Assembly (NCBI RefSeq): GCF_900100365.1
Contig: NZ_FNKU01000001.1
Location: 1,550,001 to 1,614,000 of the forward strand
Reading direction: 5' to 3'
Length of the DNA: 64,000 nt
Source of the DNA: Pseudomonas cannabina
Lineage (GTDB): Bacteria > Pseudomonadota > Gammaproteobacteria > Pseudomonadales > Pseudomonadaceae
A program made the translations under genes and the position numbers. This document shows, in pieces, positions 18,657 through 28,600 of this stretch. The stretch's first letter is position 1; each line of letters opens with the position of its first letter. Under the pieces are notes generated by a model. The model saw only the letters and a list, made by a program, of their open reading frames with translations, did no database searches and had not been told where the DNA came from.

Positions 18657-20066
18657 ATGACTTGCATGAAAGACCACACCGACTTCGCCTACCAGGCGGT
18701 TTATCGCTACCTCGTCCGTCTGGCCAATCAGGAGCAAGGCGAGTTGGTGCTGAAGATGCCGTCGCTGCGCCAGCTTGCGCGCCGCCTGCGCGTATCGATC
18801 TCCACGGTGCAAAGTGCTTACTTGCTGCTGGAGGAAGAGGGACGCGTCTATTCGGTTGCCAAATCGGGTTATTACGCGATGCCGCGTAGCGGCGCATCAG
18901 ATCCGCAACACAACCGGAACGATGACCTTTTGCACGCACTGCTATACAACGCGAGGCGTCCCGGCATGCTGCTGCTGAACAGTGACGAGCCAACGCTGCT
19001 GCACTGGCCGGAAAGCCCGTTACTGGCCATCGAGTGTGGACTGGCACGTCATTATCCACGTTCGCGCGAGGCTGATTTTCAGCCATTCGGCGAGCCGGAA
19101 TTGCGCACCGCGCTGGCGGCGCGTTATACCCATGATGCAGCGCATTGCTGGCACGCAGACAATGTTTACATCACGCCCGATTTGCTCGCGGCGTTCATGA
19201 TGGTGATCGATACGCTGCAACTGCGCGGTGGGGCGGTTCTGGTGGAGTCGCCCTGTGCCTGGTCCATGCTGCGGGTGTTGCAGTCGCTTGATATCCAGGT
19301 CCACGAGTTGCCGCTGGATGAAACCGGCAGCCTCGATCCTGAGCAACTGGAGCGTCTATTACTGGAAAACACCCTTGGCCTGGTGGTGTTGTCCTCGTTT
19401 CTCAATCCGCTGCGCGGCAGTGCGCGCCCGTCAAGCAATAGTCAGGCGCTGGCTGACGTGATCAATCGTCATAAGGTCTGGGTGCTGGAAAATGACAGCC
19501 ACAGCGCCTTGAGTTTCGCTGGCGAGGCCTGTCACTTGCGTCACCTGATCGATCCGCAACGCCTGGTGATCATGGGGGCTTTAGACAAGACCCTCGGCCC
19601 GGAAGCGCCTTACGGCTATCTATTGTGCAACCCGCTCGAAGACCGCTGGCACGCCGGTTTTCTGCTCCGCGCGTTCGAGTTGCCGCGCCTCCGCCAGAGG
19701 GCAATTGCCAGGCTGTACAGCAGCGCACGGCTGGATACCCGACTGGGCGGGCTGCGCGACGTGCTGGCGCAACGCACGTCAGCGATGACGCAGCAACTCA
19801 ATGAGCATGCGGGTGATGCGCTGCGCTATGCAGTCCCGGCAGGGGGCTGCGGTGTGTGGGCCGAAAGCCGATACCCGGTGAACATGCGCCAGGTCTTTGA
19901 CTGGATGCTCGACGAGCACATCGTCATTGCCCCCGGCGAACTGTTCAGCCTGCAAGGTCGGTATGCGCAGTGTTTGCGCATCAGTTGTGCCATTGACTGG
20001 AGCCGCGATGTGGCTGGATTGCTGACTAAGCTTGGAGAGGCCGTAAACAGAGCGCGGCTGTCTTAG
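18657..20066 (+). CDS. MocR-type regulator (GntR HTH + aminotransferase fold)
   Basis: About 469 residues. The N-terminal GntR winged helix (LKMPSLRQLARRLRVSISTVQSAYLLLEEEGRVYS) is joined to a class I aminotransferase-like domain that should bind PLP. The putative PLP lysine is in MGALDKTLGPE and the substrate arginine region near RISCAID. ATG at 18657 or 18666 is equally possible; neither has a strong ribosome site. It follows the PP-loop gene by 85 bases in the same direction, so that gene and this regulator may form a unit. Confidence 0.85.
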   Translation: MTCMKDHTDFAYQAVYRYLVRLANQEQGELVLKMPSLRQLARRLRVSISTVQSAYLLLEEEGRVYSVAKSGYYAMPRSGASDPQHNRNDDLLHALLYNARRPGMLLLNSDEPTLLHWPESPLLAIECGLARHYPRSREADFQPFGEPELRTALAARYTHDAAHCWHADNVYITPDLLAAFMMVIDTLQLRGGAVLVESPCAWSMLRVLQSLDIQVHELPLDETGSLDPEQLERLLLENTLGLVVLSSFLNPLRGSARPSSNSQALADVINRHKVWVLENDSHSALSFAGEACHLRHLIDPQRLVIMGALDKTLGPEAPYGYLLCNPLEDRWHAGFLLRAFELPRLRQRAIARLYSSARLDTRLGGLRDVLAQRTSAMTQQLNEHAGDALRYAVPAGGCGVWAESRYPVNMRQVFDWMLDEHIVIAPGELFSLQGRYAQCLRISCAIDWSRDVAGLLTKLGEAVNRARLS

Positions 20067-20171
20067 TCCGCTGACGGGACAGCCGTCGATCCATTTGTAT
20101 TTGCCAGACGTGTTTCAAGGCTGTTAACTGGACGCTTGTCCAGTATTTGCAAACAACGGCTCTCCCGCGCA

Positions 20172-22496
20172 GTGACTTCCCAGACTTCCGTCAATCCCGA
20201 TACGACGCCAGCCCCCGCCAGCGATTCGCCCGAACGTTATGTGGTGGCAGTACGCGCCTTGTGCGAGTTCACGGCCAAAGTGGGCGATCTCGACCTGCGC
20301 TTCACGCCATCACCGACCGCTCAGGAAGGGATTGCCGGGCATCGGACTGTCGCGGCGCGGCGCGGTGCCGATTATCAGGCCGAATTGTCCTTGACGGGCG
20401 ACTATCGCGAACTGACCGTGCGCGGCAGAGCGGATGGCTATGACGCGGCTCGCAATCAGCTGGAAGAAGTGAAGACCTATCGCGGCGAGCTGGAGGCCAT
20501 GCCCGCCAACCACCGGCAGTTGCACTGGGCACAGGTGAAGGTCTACGGCTGGCTGCTCTGCCAGCGCCTGCAACTGGAGGACGTCACGCTGGCGCTGGTG
20601 TATTTCAATATTGTCAGCGAGCAGGAAACCCTGATTTGCGAGCCTTTCAGCGCCGTTGCGCTGCAACAATTCTTCGAGCAGCAATGCGCGATCTTTCTCG
20701 GCTGGGCGCAGCAGGAACTGGCGCACACTCAGGCGTTGCACGCGACCCTGAGCACGCTGAAATTTCCCCATCCTGCATTCCGCACCGGGCAACGCGCACT
20801 GGCGGAATCGGTTTACAAGGCGGCCAGCACGGGCTGTTGCCTGATGGCTCAGGCGCCAACCGGTATCGGTAAGACTGTGGGCACGTTGTTTCCGTTGCTC
20901 AAAGCCGCGCCCGGTCAACGACTGGACAAGATTTTCTTTCTCACGGCCAAGACGCCGGGACGCCGTCTGGCGCTGGATGCGTTGCAGGTGATCAATCGCA
21001 GTGCGCCCGAACTGAGGCTGCGGGTGCTGGAACTGGTGGCGCGGGACAAGACCTGCGAGTACCCGGGCAAGGCCTGCAACGGTGATTCCTGCCCGCTGGC
21101 CAAAGGTTTTTACGATCGCCTGCCCGCGGCGCGCCTGGCTGCGCTGCAATCGCCCTGGCTGGATCAGGTCAGCGTGCGCGACGCGGCGTTGTTGCATCAG
21201 GTCTGTCCGTATTACCTGAGCCAGGAGCTGGCGCGCTGGGCCGACGTGGTGATTGCCGACTACAACTATTACTTCGACTTCAGCGCGCTGTTGTTCGGCC
21301 TCGGCCAGCTCAATCAGTGGCGGGTGGCGGTGTTGGTCGATGAAGCGCACAACATGGTCGAGCGGGCGCGCCAGATGTACAGCGCCAGCCTCGACCAAAG
21401 CCAGCTGAAAGCGCTGATCCAGACCGCTCCCGAACCCGTGAAGAAAGCGCTGCAGCGTGTCGACCGGCAATGGAATGCGCTGCACAAGGCGCAACTCGCC
21501 GAATACCAGGCCTATTCAGCGGCTCCGGACAAATTTCTCAACAGCCTGAACCTGTGTATTTCGACGATCGGTGATCATTTCAACGAACACCCGCAGGCAG
21601 TGGACGGCACGTTGCAGGGCTTCTATCTGGAGGCCATCGGTTTTGCACGCATTGCCGAACTGTTCGACGAGCACTTCATTTTTGATATCAGCCGGCGCGA
21701 GGCGGGCGGCAAGCGTGTGTTGTCACGGCTGAGCCTGCGCAATGTGGTGCCCGCGCGCTTCGTTCGCCCACGCCTGAGCGCCGCACGCAGCAGCGTGCTG
21801 TTTTCCGCGACGCTCAACCCCCGGCATTACTACGCCGACCTGCTCGGGTTGCCGGCCAATACCGCCTGGATCGACGTTGAATCGCCGTTCAATCACAAGC
21901 AACTTGACGTGCGGATTATCAGCCGTATTTCAACCCGCTTCACTCATCGGCAGGCGTCACTGGCGCCGATTGTCGAGCTGATGGCTGAGCAGTTCGACGC
22001 CAGGCCGGGTAATTATTTGGCGTTTTTCAGCAGCTTCGATTACTTGCAACAGGTGGCCGGGCTGATGGCGCGCACGTATCCGCACATTACCTCGTGGCAG
22101 CAGGCGCGAGGCATGGGCGAAGCTGAACGCCAGGCGTTTCTTGATCGTTTTACCCTGAGCAGTCAGGGCATCGGCTTTGCGGTGCTGGGCGGCGCGTTCG
22201 GGGAGGGGATCGATTTGCCGGGTGCACGCTTGATCGGCGCGTTCATCGCGACGCTGGGCCTGCCGCAACTCAACCCCGTCAACGAACAGTTCAAGCAACG
22301 CATGGCCGCACTGTTCGGCGCTGGCTACGATTACACCTATCTGTACCCCGGCATGCAGAAGGTTGTGCAGGCAGCGGGCAGGGTGATCCGCAGTCAGAAT
22401 GACAAGGGTGTGGTGATGTTGATCGACGATCGCTTTGCCGAGCCCAAGGTGACTCAGCTGTTTCCGGCATGGTGGCGACCTGAAACCTCCGGTTAG
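20172..22496 (+). CDS. Fe-S DNA helicase with nuclease-like N terminus
   Basis: About 774 residues, of the DinG/XPD (Rad3-like) superfamily 2 class. The first 150 residues look like a PD-(D/E)xK nuclease fold (RADGYDAARNQLEEVKTYRG gives D...ExK). Walker A is APTGIGKT, followed by four cysteines of an XPD-type 4Fe-4S site (CEYPGKACNGDSC and a later C in HQVCPYY), the DEAH box VDEAHN and the final motif QAAGRVIRS. It should unwind DNA 5' to 3' using ATP in repair. No ATG start fits; GTG 20172 or TTG 20136 are the candidates, and GTG is preferred. Confidence 0.88.
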   Translation: MTSQTSVNPDTTPAPASDSPERYVVAVRALCEFTAKVGDLDLRFTPSPTAQEGIAGHRTVAARRGADYQAELSLTGDYRELTVRGRADGYDAARNQLEEVKTYRGELEAMPANHRQLHWAQVKVYGWLLCQRLQLEDVTLALVYFNIVSEQETLICEPFSAVALQQFFEQQCAIFLGWAQQELAHTQALHATLSTLKFPHPAFRTGQRALAESVYKAASTGCCLMAQAPTGIGKTVGTLFPLLKAAPGQRLDKIFFLTAKTPGRRLALDALQVINRSAPELRLRVLELVARDKTCEYPGKACNGDSCPLAKGFYDRLPAARLAALQSPWLDQVSVRDAALLHQVCPYYLSQELARWADVVIADYNYYFDFSALLFGLGQLNQWRVAVLVDEAHNMVERARQMYSASLDQSQLKALIQTAPEPVKKALQRVDRQWNALHKAQLAEYQAYSAAPDKFLNSLNLCISTIGDHFNEHPQAVDGTLQGFYLEAIGFARIAELFDEHFIFDISRREAGGKRVLSRLSLRNVVPARFVRPRLSAARSSVLFSATLNPRHYYADLLGLPANTAWIDVESPFNHKQLDVRIISRISTRFTHRQASLAPIVELMAEQFDARPGNYLAFFSSFDYLQQVAGLMARTYPHITSWQQARGMGEAERQAFLDRFTLSSQGIGFAVLGGAFGEGIDLPGARLIGAFIATLGLPQLNPVNEQFKQRMAALFGAGYDYTYLYPGMQKVVQAAGRVIRSQNDKGVVMLIDDRFAEPKVTQLFPAWWRPETSG

Positions 22497-22600
22497 GGAT
22501 CGATACCCGAGCATCGCTGTCGGACTGCCAGTAAACTGCCGCACTGATCGTGTTTTTTCACGTGGCAGTCTTTTTAGTATTCGCTGTTCATGGAGGTTGT

Positions 22601-24247
22601 ATGAGTCTCAGTCCTTTCGCCGGCAAGCTGGCACCTGCGCAGTTACTGGTTGATATCCCGAGACTGGTCACGGCTTATTACACCGGCCAGCCTGATGCAT
22701 CGGTGCCCACCCAACGCGTAGCGTTCGGCACGTCCGGGCATCGCGGCACTTCATTCGAACTGGGTTTCAATGAATGGCATGTGCTGGCTATCAGCCAGGC
22801 GATCTGCCTGTATCGCAAGGCCAATGGTATTGACGGCCCGCTGTTCCTGGGGGCTGATACTCATGCGTTGTCCACGCCTGCTGCGGCCTCTGCACTTGAA
22901 GTGCTGGCAGCCAATGGTGTGCAGGTCATGATTTCCGAAGGCGACGAATACACGCCAACGCCAGCGGTTTCCCACGCAATCATTTGCTACAACCGTGGGC
23001 GCACGTCGGGTCTGGCTGACGGCATCGTTATCACGCCATCGCACAATCCGCCGCAAAGCGGTGGCTTCAAGTACAACCCGCCCAATGGCGGGCCAGCTGA
23101 CAGTGACGTCACCAAGTGGATCGAGAACAAGGCCAACGAGCTGCTGGCCGAGAAAATCGTCGGTGTTTCGCGTATCAGCCATGAAAAAGCCCTGCGCGCC
23201 GACACCACGCACCGCCATGACTACCTCAATACCTACGTGGCTGATCTGAAAAGCGTCATCGATCTGGACGCGATCCGCAATTCAGGGCTGCGTCTGGGCG
23301 TCGACCCGCTGGGCGGCGCCGGAGTGAATTACTGGTCGGCGATTGGCGAGCATTACGGCCTTAATCTGGACGTCGTGAACACGTTTGTCGATTCCACGTT
23401 CCGTTTCATGACGGTGGACTGGGACGGCCAGATTCGTATGGACCCGTCATCCAGCCACGCCATGCAAAGCCTGATCGGCCTCAAAGACCGCTATCAGGTC
23501 GCTTTCGCCTGCGACCCGGATCACGATCGGCACGGCATCGTGACCCCGACGGGCGGACTGATGACGCCCAACAGCTACCTGGCAGTGTCCATCGACTACC
23601 TGTTCCAGAACCGTCCGGACTGGCGCGCCGATGCAGCGGTCGGCAAGACCGTGGTCAGCAGCGGCATGATCGATCGGGTGGCCGCTCGTCTCGGCCGTCG
23701 CTTGTATGAAGTGCCGGTCGGCTTCAAGTACTTCGCGCAAGGGCTGTTCGAGGGCTCGTTGGGCTTTGGTGGCGAAGAAAGTGCCGGGGCTTCGTTCCTG
23801 CGGCGTGACGGTACGGTCTGGACCACCGACAAAGACGGCCTGATCCCGGCGTTGCTAGCGGCGGAAATGACAGCGCGTGTCGGTCGTGACCCGAGCGAAA
23901 TCTACAAGACCATGACCGATGAACTGGGCGAGCCGTTTTCGACCCGCGTCGATGCCAAGGCCAACCCGCAGCAGAAAGCGTTGCTGAGCAAGTTGTCGCC
24001 AGAGCAGGTGACGTCCACTGAACTGGCTGGCGAGCCTATTCAGAAGGTTCTCAGCCATGCGCCAGGTAACGATCAGGCGTTTGGCGGCGTGAAAGTCATG
24101 ACCGAGAACGGCTGGTTTGCAGCGCGTCCGTCAGGCACCGAGGATATTTACAAGATCTACGCCGAGAGTTTTGTCAGCGAAGACCACCTCAAACGTCTGG
24201 TGGCAGAAGCCCAAGTGCTGGTCGATGGGGCCATTTCGCCCAGGTAA
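22601..24247 (+). CDS. pgm: Phosphoglucomutase, alpha-D-glucose-specific
   Basis: A 548-residue enzyme interconverting glucose 1-phosphate and glucose 6-phosphate, linking glycolysis to polysaccharide and osmolyte synthesis. The phosphoserine loop [15 protein letters not shown], metal loop DPDHDRHG, sugar-binding [10 protein letters not shown] and phosphate-binding RPSGTED are all present in order. The start at 22601 (MSLSPF) is supported by GGAGGTTGT just before it; the upstream in-frame extension has no ribosome site. Length is normal. A terminator follows. Confidence 0.96.
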   Translation: MSLSPFAGKLAPAQLLVDIPRLVTAYYTGQPDASVPTQRVAFGTSGHRGTSFELGFNEWHVLAISQAICLYRKANGIDGPLFLGADTHALSTPAAASALEVLAANGVQVMISEGDEYTPTPAVSHAIICYNRGRTSGLADGIVITPSHNPPQSGGFKYNPPNGGPADSDVTKWIENKANELLAEKIVGVSRISHEKALRADTTHRHDYLNTYVADLKSVIDLDAIRNSGLRLGVDPLGGAGVNYWSAIGEHYGLNLDVVNTFVDSTFRFMTVDWDGQIRMDPSSSHAMQSLIGLKDRYQVAFACDPDHDRHGIVTPTGGLMTPNSYLAVSIDYLFQNRPDWRADAAVGKTVVSSGMIDRVAARLGRRLYEVPVGFKYFAQGLFEGSLGFGGEESAGASFLRRDGTVWTTDKDGLIPALLAAEMTARVGRDPSEIYKTMTDELGEPFSTRVDAKANPQQKALLSKLSPEQVTSTELAGEPIQKVLSHAPGNDQAFGGVKVMTENGWFAARPSGTEDIYKIYAESFVSEDHLKRLVAEAQVLVDGAISPR

Positions 24248-24303
24248 GACGAGCAACGGCATGCCTGTGTTCGCGCGGGCATGCTCTTGCTGATGCATTC
24301 TGA

Positions 24304-24336
24304 AACCTCGGGTCGCAAAACGGCCCGGGGTTTTTT
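24304..24336 (+). terminator. Intrinsic terminator after pgm
   Basis: Stem ACCTCGGG/CCCGGGGT followed by six T. It separates pgm from the convergent parvulin gene. Confidence 0.85.
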
Positions 24337-24353
24337 GCTTCAAGGCGTGACGG

Positions 24354-24629
24354 TCAGTCGCGATAAAAAACCTGAACCAGGTGATAGCCGAATTTGCTTT
24401 TGACCGGGCCGTGCACAATGCGCAATGGCTTCTTGAAGATTATCTGGTCGATGGCGCCCACCATCTGCCCAGGCCTGACTTCGCCGAGATCGCCGCCACG
24501 TTTGCCGGACGGACAGCTAGAATGTTTTTTGGCCAGCACATCAAACGCCTCGCCCTTGGCGATGCGCTGCTTGAGCTGCTCGGCTTCTTCGGCGGTTTTC
24601 ACCAGAATATGGCGGGCCTGGGCTTTCAT
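24354..24629 (-). CDS. ppiC: Stand-alone parvulin, peptidyl-prolyl isomerase
   Basis: A 91-residue cytoplasmic PpiC-type parvulin that catalyses cis-trans isomerisation of prolyl bonds. Family motifs ARHILVKT, FDVLAKKHSSCPSGKRGGDLG, PGQMVGAID and the terminal SKFGYHLVQV are complete. No signal peptide. A second, related but different copy lies at 31720-32001. It is divergent from the PilT/PilU-type ATPase gene. Confidence 0.93.
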   Translation of the reverse strand: MKAQARHILVKTAEEAEQLKQRIAKGEAFDVLAKKHSSCPSGKRGGDLGEVRPGQMVGAIDQIIFKKPLRIVHGPVKSKFGYHLVQVFYRD

Positions 24630-24770
24630 GTCGCAATATCACCTGTCGCAAAAGGCTGCCATTATGCCTGTCCTTATCAGCGCTTGCCTGCCTTGTGACG
24701 TGCTGCCGCCTGTCGCGCATGCCGCCACGACGGCTCATCGTTTGCTCATTCATCTTGTACGGTATTGATT

Positions 24771-25940
24771 ATGGATTTTCCGGCGCTGTTGAAGATTCTG
24801 GCCAATCAGGACGGATCGGACCTTTATCTTTCCACCGGCGCACCGCCGTGCGCCAAGTTCAACGGGGTGCTCAAACCGCTGGGCAGCGAGACCTTCAAGC
24901 CCGGCGAAGTGGCGTCGATTGCCCAGGGGCTGATGGATGAAGAGCAGAAACTCGAGTTCCTGCGCGAACTGGAAATGAACCTGGCGGTGTCGCTGGCAGG
25001 TATTGGTCGTTTCCGGATCAATATCTTCATGCAGCGCAACGAAGTGTCCATTGTCGCCCGTAACATCAAACTGGATATACCACGCTTCGAAGACCTGTTC
25101 CTGCCGCCGGTGCTGCTCGACGTGGTGATGGAAAAGCATGGCCTGGTGCTGTTCGTCGGTGCCACCGGGTCGGGTAAATCGACCTCGCTGGCAGCGCTGA
25201 TCGATTATCGCAACCGCAATGCCAGCGGGCACATCATCACGATTGAAGACCCGGTGGAGTTTATCCATCGGCACAAGAAATCGATCGTCAATCAGCGCGA
25301 AGTCGGCGTCGATACCCGCAGCTTTCGCGCGGCGTTGAAGAACACCCTGCGTCAGGCGCCGGACGTGATTCTGATCGGCGAAATCCGTGATCGCGAAACC
25401 ATGGAACACGCGCTGGCGTTTGCTGACACCGGGCACCTGGTGATCTCGACCCTGCACGCCAACAACGCCAATCAGGCGCTGGACCGTATCATCAACTTTT
25501 TCCCGGAAGAGCGGCGTGCACAGTTACTGCATGACCTGGGTAACAACCTCAAGGCGTTCGTCTCCCAGCGGCTGGTCAAGACCCCTGATGGCAAGCGCCG
25601 GGCAGCGGTGGAAGTGATGATGGGCACGCCGACCATTCGCGATCTGATCCAGCGTAACGAACTGACCGAACTCAAAGACATCATGGAGAAGTCCGGCAGC
25701 CTTGGCATGCAGACGTTTGACAGCGCGTTGTTCAATCTGGCCGTAGAGGGGGCGATCAGCGAAGAAGAAGCGCTGAAGAATGCCGACTCGCAGAACAACG
25801 TGCGGCTGCGTCTCAAGCTGCACAGTGAAGGCGGGGCCATCACCCTGTCCACACCGCCCCCGGCACCCACCGGCAGCCGCACAGCCAGCACCGCTGAGTG
25901 GGGTTTGGTCGACGATGACGAGCCTGGGCCGCAGGCGTAA
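24771..25940 (+). CDS. PilT/PilU-type retraction ATPase
   Basis: A 389-residue hexameric ATPase of the PilT/PilU family, which drives type IV pilus retraction at the inner membrane. An N-terminal PAS-like part (GSDLYLSTGAPPCAKFNG) precedes Walker A GATGSGKST, the Asp box TIEDPVEF, Walker B LIGEIRDRETM and the His box STLHANNA. The C-terminal tail is Pro/Ser-rich and acidic (GLVDDDEPGPQA). ATG 24771 is used instead of the TTG six bases earlier. It stands alone, without other pilus genes nearby, so it may be an extra PilU-like paralogue rather than the main pilT or pilU. Confidence 0.88.
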   Translation: MDFPALLKILANQDGSDLYLSTGAPPCAKFNGVLKPLGSETFKPGEVASIAQGLMDEEQKLEFLRELEMNLAVSLAGIGRFRINIFMQRNEVSIVARNIKLDIPRFEDLFLPPVLLDVVMEKHGLVLFVGATGSGKSTSLAALIDYRNRNASGHIITIEDPVEFIHRHKKSIVNQREVGVDTRSFRAALKNTLRQAPDVILIGEIRDRETMEHALAFADTGHLVISTLHANNANQALDRIINFFPEERRAQLLHDLGNNLKAFVSQRLVKTPDGKRRAAVEVMMGTPTIRDLIQRNELTELKDIMEKSGSLGMQTFDSALFNLAVEGAISEEEALKNADSQNNVRLRLKLHSEGGAITLSTPPPAPTGSRTASTAEWGLVDDDEPGPQA

Positions 25941-25998
25941 GTCGGATAACGTGTCGCTCGCCCACGCGCTCCGAGTAGAAGCTCCGTGATGGGGCAGA

Positions 25999-27576
25999 TC
26001 ACTCAGGATGCGCCGCCGCCAGCAATTCCTGCGTATACGGATGCTGCGGTGCATCGAATACCTCGTGGCTGGCACCGCGTTCGACCACTTTGCCGTCCTT
26101 GACCACGATCACGTCATGGGCCAGAGCTTTGACCACGGCCAGATCGTGGCTGATGAACAGGTAGGTCAGGCCATGTTTTTGCTGGAGATCACGGAGCAGG
26201 GCGACGACCTGTTTCTGCACGGTGCGGTCCAGTGCAGAGGTCGGCTCGTCGAGCAGGATCAAGGCCGGTTTCAGCACCAGTGCACGGGCAATGGCGATAC
26301 GCTGACGTTGGCCACCGGAAAACTCATGCGGGTAACGATGGCGACTTTGCGGATCGATACCCACCTCCTGCAACGCCCGAATCACCTCGGCGTCGCGTTG
26401 CTCGAGCGAGAGCGGGCTGTGCACCTCCAGCCCTTCGCTGATGATCTGCGCCACGGACATGCGTGGGCTGAGGCTGCCGTAAGGGTCCTGAAAGACCACT
26501 TGCATCTCTTTGCGCCACGGGCGCATCTGTTTCTGGCTCAAGCTGTCCAGCGCCTGCCCGCGAAAGCGGATGCTGCCCTGCGATTCCACGAGGCGCAGGA
26601 TCGCCTGGCCGAGTGTCGATTTGCCGGAGCCCGACTCGCCGACGATGCCCAGCGTCTTGCCGCGCTCGATGCTCAGGCTGATGTCGTCCACTGCTTTCAG
26701 GTATTCCTGATGTCGTCGCAACAGGCCGCCGGTCAGCGAGAACCAGACTTTCAGGTTATCGACCTGCAGCACGGTTTCCCGGCTGTCGCGAGGCAGCGGT
26801 TCTCCCGCTGGCTCGGCATCCAGCAGCAGGCGGCTGTAAGGGTGATGCGGCGCTTTGAACAGCGACTTGCAGTCGGCCTGCTCGACAATCTCGCCAGCGC
26901 GCATCACGCACACCCGCTGCGCCACGCTGTGCACCAGGTTCAAATCATGGCTGATCAGCAGCAGTGACATGTTCAGGCGCTGCTGCAGCTCTTTGAGCTG
27001 CAGCAGAATCTTGCGTTGCACAGTCACGTCCAGCGCCGTGGTCGGCTCGTCGGCAATCAGCAGCTCGGGCTCGCACGCCAGCGCCATGGCGATCATCACC
27101 CGCTGACGCTGGCCGCCAGACAGCTGATGCGGGTAGGCTTTGAGGCGCTTTTCAGGCTGTTGAATGCCGACCAGTTCCAACAGCTCGATAATACGCTTGT
27201 GCGCTTCACGACCGCTCATGCCGCGATGCAGCAACAGGGTTTCGCCGATTTGCCGGGCCACGCTGTGCAGCGGGTTCAGCGAGGTCATCGGCTCCTGGAA
27301 GATCATCGCAATCCGGTTGCCCCGCAGCTCGCGCAGGGTGCGGTCGTCGGCGCCCACAAGTTCTTGCCCGCGGTAGGTGATGCTGCCAGTGGTCTGCGTG
27401 CCGCTGCGAGGCAACAGTTGCAAAATCGAATGCGCGGTGACCGATTTACCCGACCCGGATTCGCCGACCAGTGCCAGGCACTCTCCGCGCCGGACATCCA
27501 GGCTCAGGTCGCTGACCACCTTCTGGCCGTTGAAGGCGACGCTCAACTGGCGAATTTCGATCAGATTTTCCGACAT
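25999..27576 (-). CDS. yejF: Microcin C/peptide ABC importer, double ATPase
   Basis: A 525-residue double ATPase for the YejABEF importer, with domains at about 1-250 and 275-525. Each has a Walker A (GESGSGKS), an [13 protein letters not shown] signature and a Walker B with DEPT. The start at 27576 (MSENLIEI) is one base from the preceding stop. Last gene of the minus-strand yejABEF operon. In enterobacteria this importer takes up peptides and microcin C; the role in Pseudomonas is inferred from gene order. Confidence 0.92.
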   Translation of the reverse strand: MSENLIEIRQLSVAFNGQKVVSDLSLDVRRGECLALVGESGSGKSVTAHSILQLLPRSGTQTTGSITYRGQELVGADDRTLRELRGNRIAMIFQEPMTSLNPLHSVARQIGETLLLHRGMSGREAHKRIIELLELVGIQQPEKRLKAYPHQLSGGQRQRVMIAMALACEPELLIADEPTTALDVTVQRKILLQLKELQQRLNMSLLLISHDLNLVHSVAQRVCVMRAGEIVEQADCKSLFKAPHHPYSRLLLDAEPAGEPLPRDSRETVLQVDNLKVWFSLTGGLLRRHQEYLKAVDDISLSIERGKTLGIVGESGSGKSTLGQAILRLVESQGSIRFRGQALDSLSQKQMRPWRKEMQVVFQDPYGSLSPRMSVAQIISEGLEVHSPLSLEQRDAEVIRALQEVGIDPQSRHRYPHEFSGGQRQRIAIARALVLKPALILLDEPTSALDRTVQKQVVALLRDLQQKHGLTYLFISHDLAVVKALAHDVIVVKDGKVVERGASHEVFDAPQHPYTQELLAAAHPE

Positions 27577-27577
27577 G

Positions 27578-28600
27578 TCAGGACCTCGGGTCGAAGGCAT
27601 CGCGTAGCGCCTCGCCAATTAACACCAGCAGCGTAAGAATCAGAGCAAGAGCAAAAAACGCGGTCAGGCCCAGCCAGGGCGCTTGCAGATTCTGTTTGCC
27701 CTGAGCGATAAGCTCACCCAGCGAAGCGCTGCCTGCGGGCATGCCGAAGCCGAGAAAATCCAATGCGGTCAGGGTCGAAATGGCTCCTGTCAGGATGAAC
27801 GGCAGGTAGCTCAAGGTCGCCGTCATGGCGTTGGGCAGAATGTGGCGCATGATCACTTTGCGATCCCCGAGGCCCAGCGCGCGTGCTGCCTTGACGTATT
27901 CGAGGTTGCGGCCACGCAAAAACTCGGCACGTACCACGTCAACCAGCGTGAGCCAGGAAAACAGCGCCATGATGCCCAACAGCCACCAGAAATCAGGTTC
28001 GACAAAGCCAGACAGAATGATCAGCAGATAAAGCACCGGCAAGCCCGACCAGACTTCGAGCAGACGCTGACCGAGCAGGTCCACCCAGCCACCGTAATAT
28101 CCTTGCAGCGCTCCGGCCGTGATGCCGATCAAGGCGCTGATGAAGGTCAACGCCAAAGCGAACAGAATCGAGACCCGGGCGCCGAAAATGACCCGTGCCA
28201 GTACGTCCCGCGCCTGATCATCCGTCCCCAGCCAGTTTGTGGATGAGGGCGGGCTGGGGGCTGGAATGGTCAGGTCGTAATTGGGTGTGTCAGCGCTGAA
28301 CGCAATCGGCGGAAACATCATCCAGCCGTCGCCCTTGGCAACCAGCTTGCGCACGTAATCGCTGCGGTAATCGGGCTGGAACGGCAGTTCGCCGCCGAAC
28401 ACCTGCTCCGTGTAGCGCTTGAAGACCGGAAAATACAGCGAGTGCTGGTAACTGACCACCAATGGCTTGTCGTTGGCGATCAGTTCGCCGCCCAGGGTCA
28501 GGGCAAACAGGCCGCAGAACAGCCACAGCGACCACCAGCCGCGACGGTTGCTGCGAAAACGCTCCAGGCGGCGACGCGCCAGCGGTGAAAGGCTGCGCAT
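27578..28600 (-). CDS. yejE: Microcin C/peptide ABC importer permease
   Basis: A 340-residue inner-membrane permease. It has a first helix near residues 22-45, a large periplasmic loop with YSLYFPVFKRYTEQ-like content (SYQHSLYFPVFKRYTEQVFG, typical of YejE), the NWLGTDDQARD motif and an EAA loop (AARALGLGDRKVIMRHILPN). Its start overlaps the yejB stop by one base, so the two are coupled. Length is normal. Confidence 0.93.
   Translation of the reverse strand: MRSLSPLARRRLERFRSNRRGWWSLWLFCGLFALTLGGELIANDKPLVVSYQHSLYFPVFKRYTEQVFGGELPFQPDYRSDYVRKLVAKGDGWMMFPPIAFSADTPNYDLTIPAPSPPSSTNWLGTDDQARDVLARVIFGARVSILFALALTFISALIGITAGALQGYYGGWVDLLGQRLLEVWSGLPVLYLLIILSGFVEPDFWWLLGIMALFSWLTLVDVVRAEFLRGRNLEYVKAARALGLGDRKVIMRHILPNAMTATLSYLPFILTGAISTLTALDFLGFGMPAGSASLGELIAQGKQNLQAPWLGLTAFFALALILTLLVLIGEALRDAFDPRS

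Noticed and set aside
20310..21494. 394-codon open frame opposite the helicase
   Set aside because: Antisense shadow with Gln/Arg-rich low-complexity composition.
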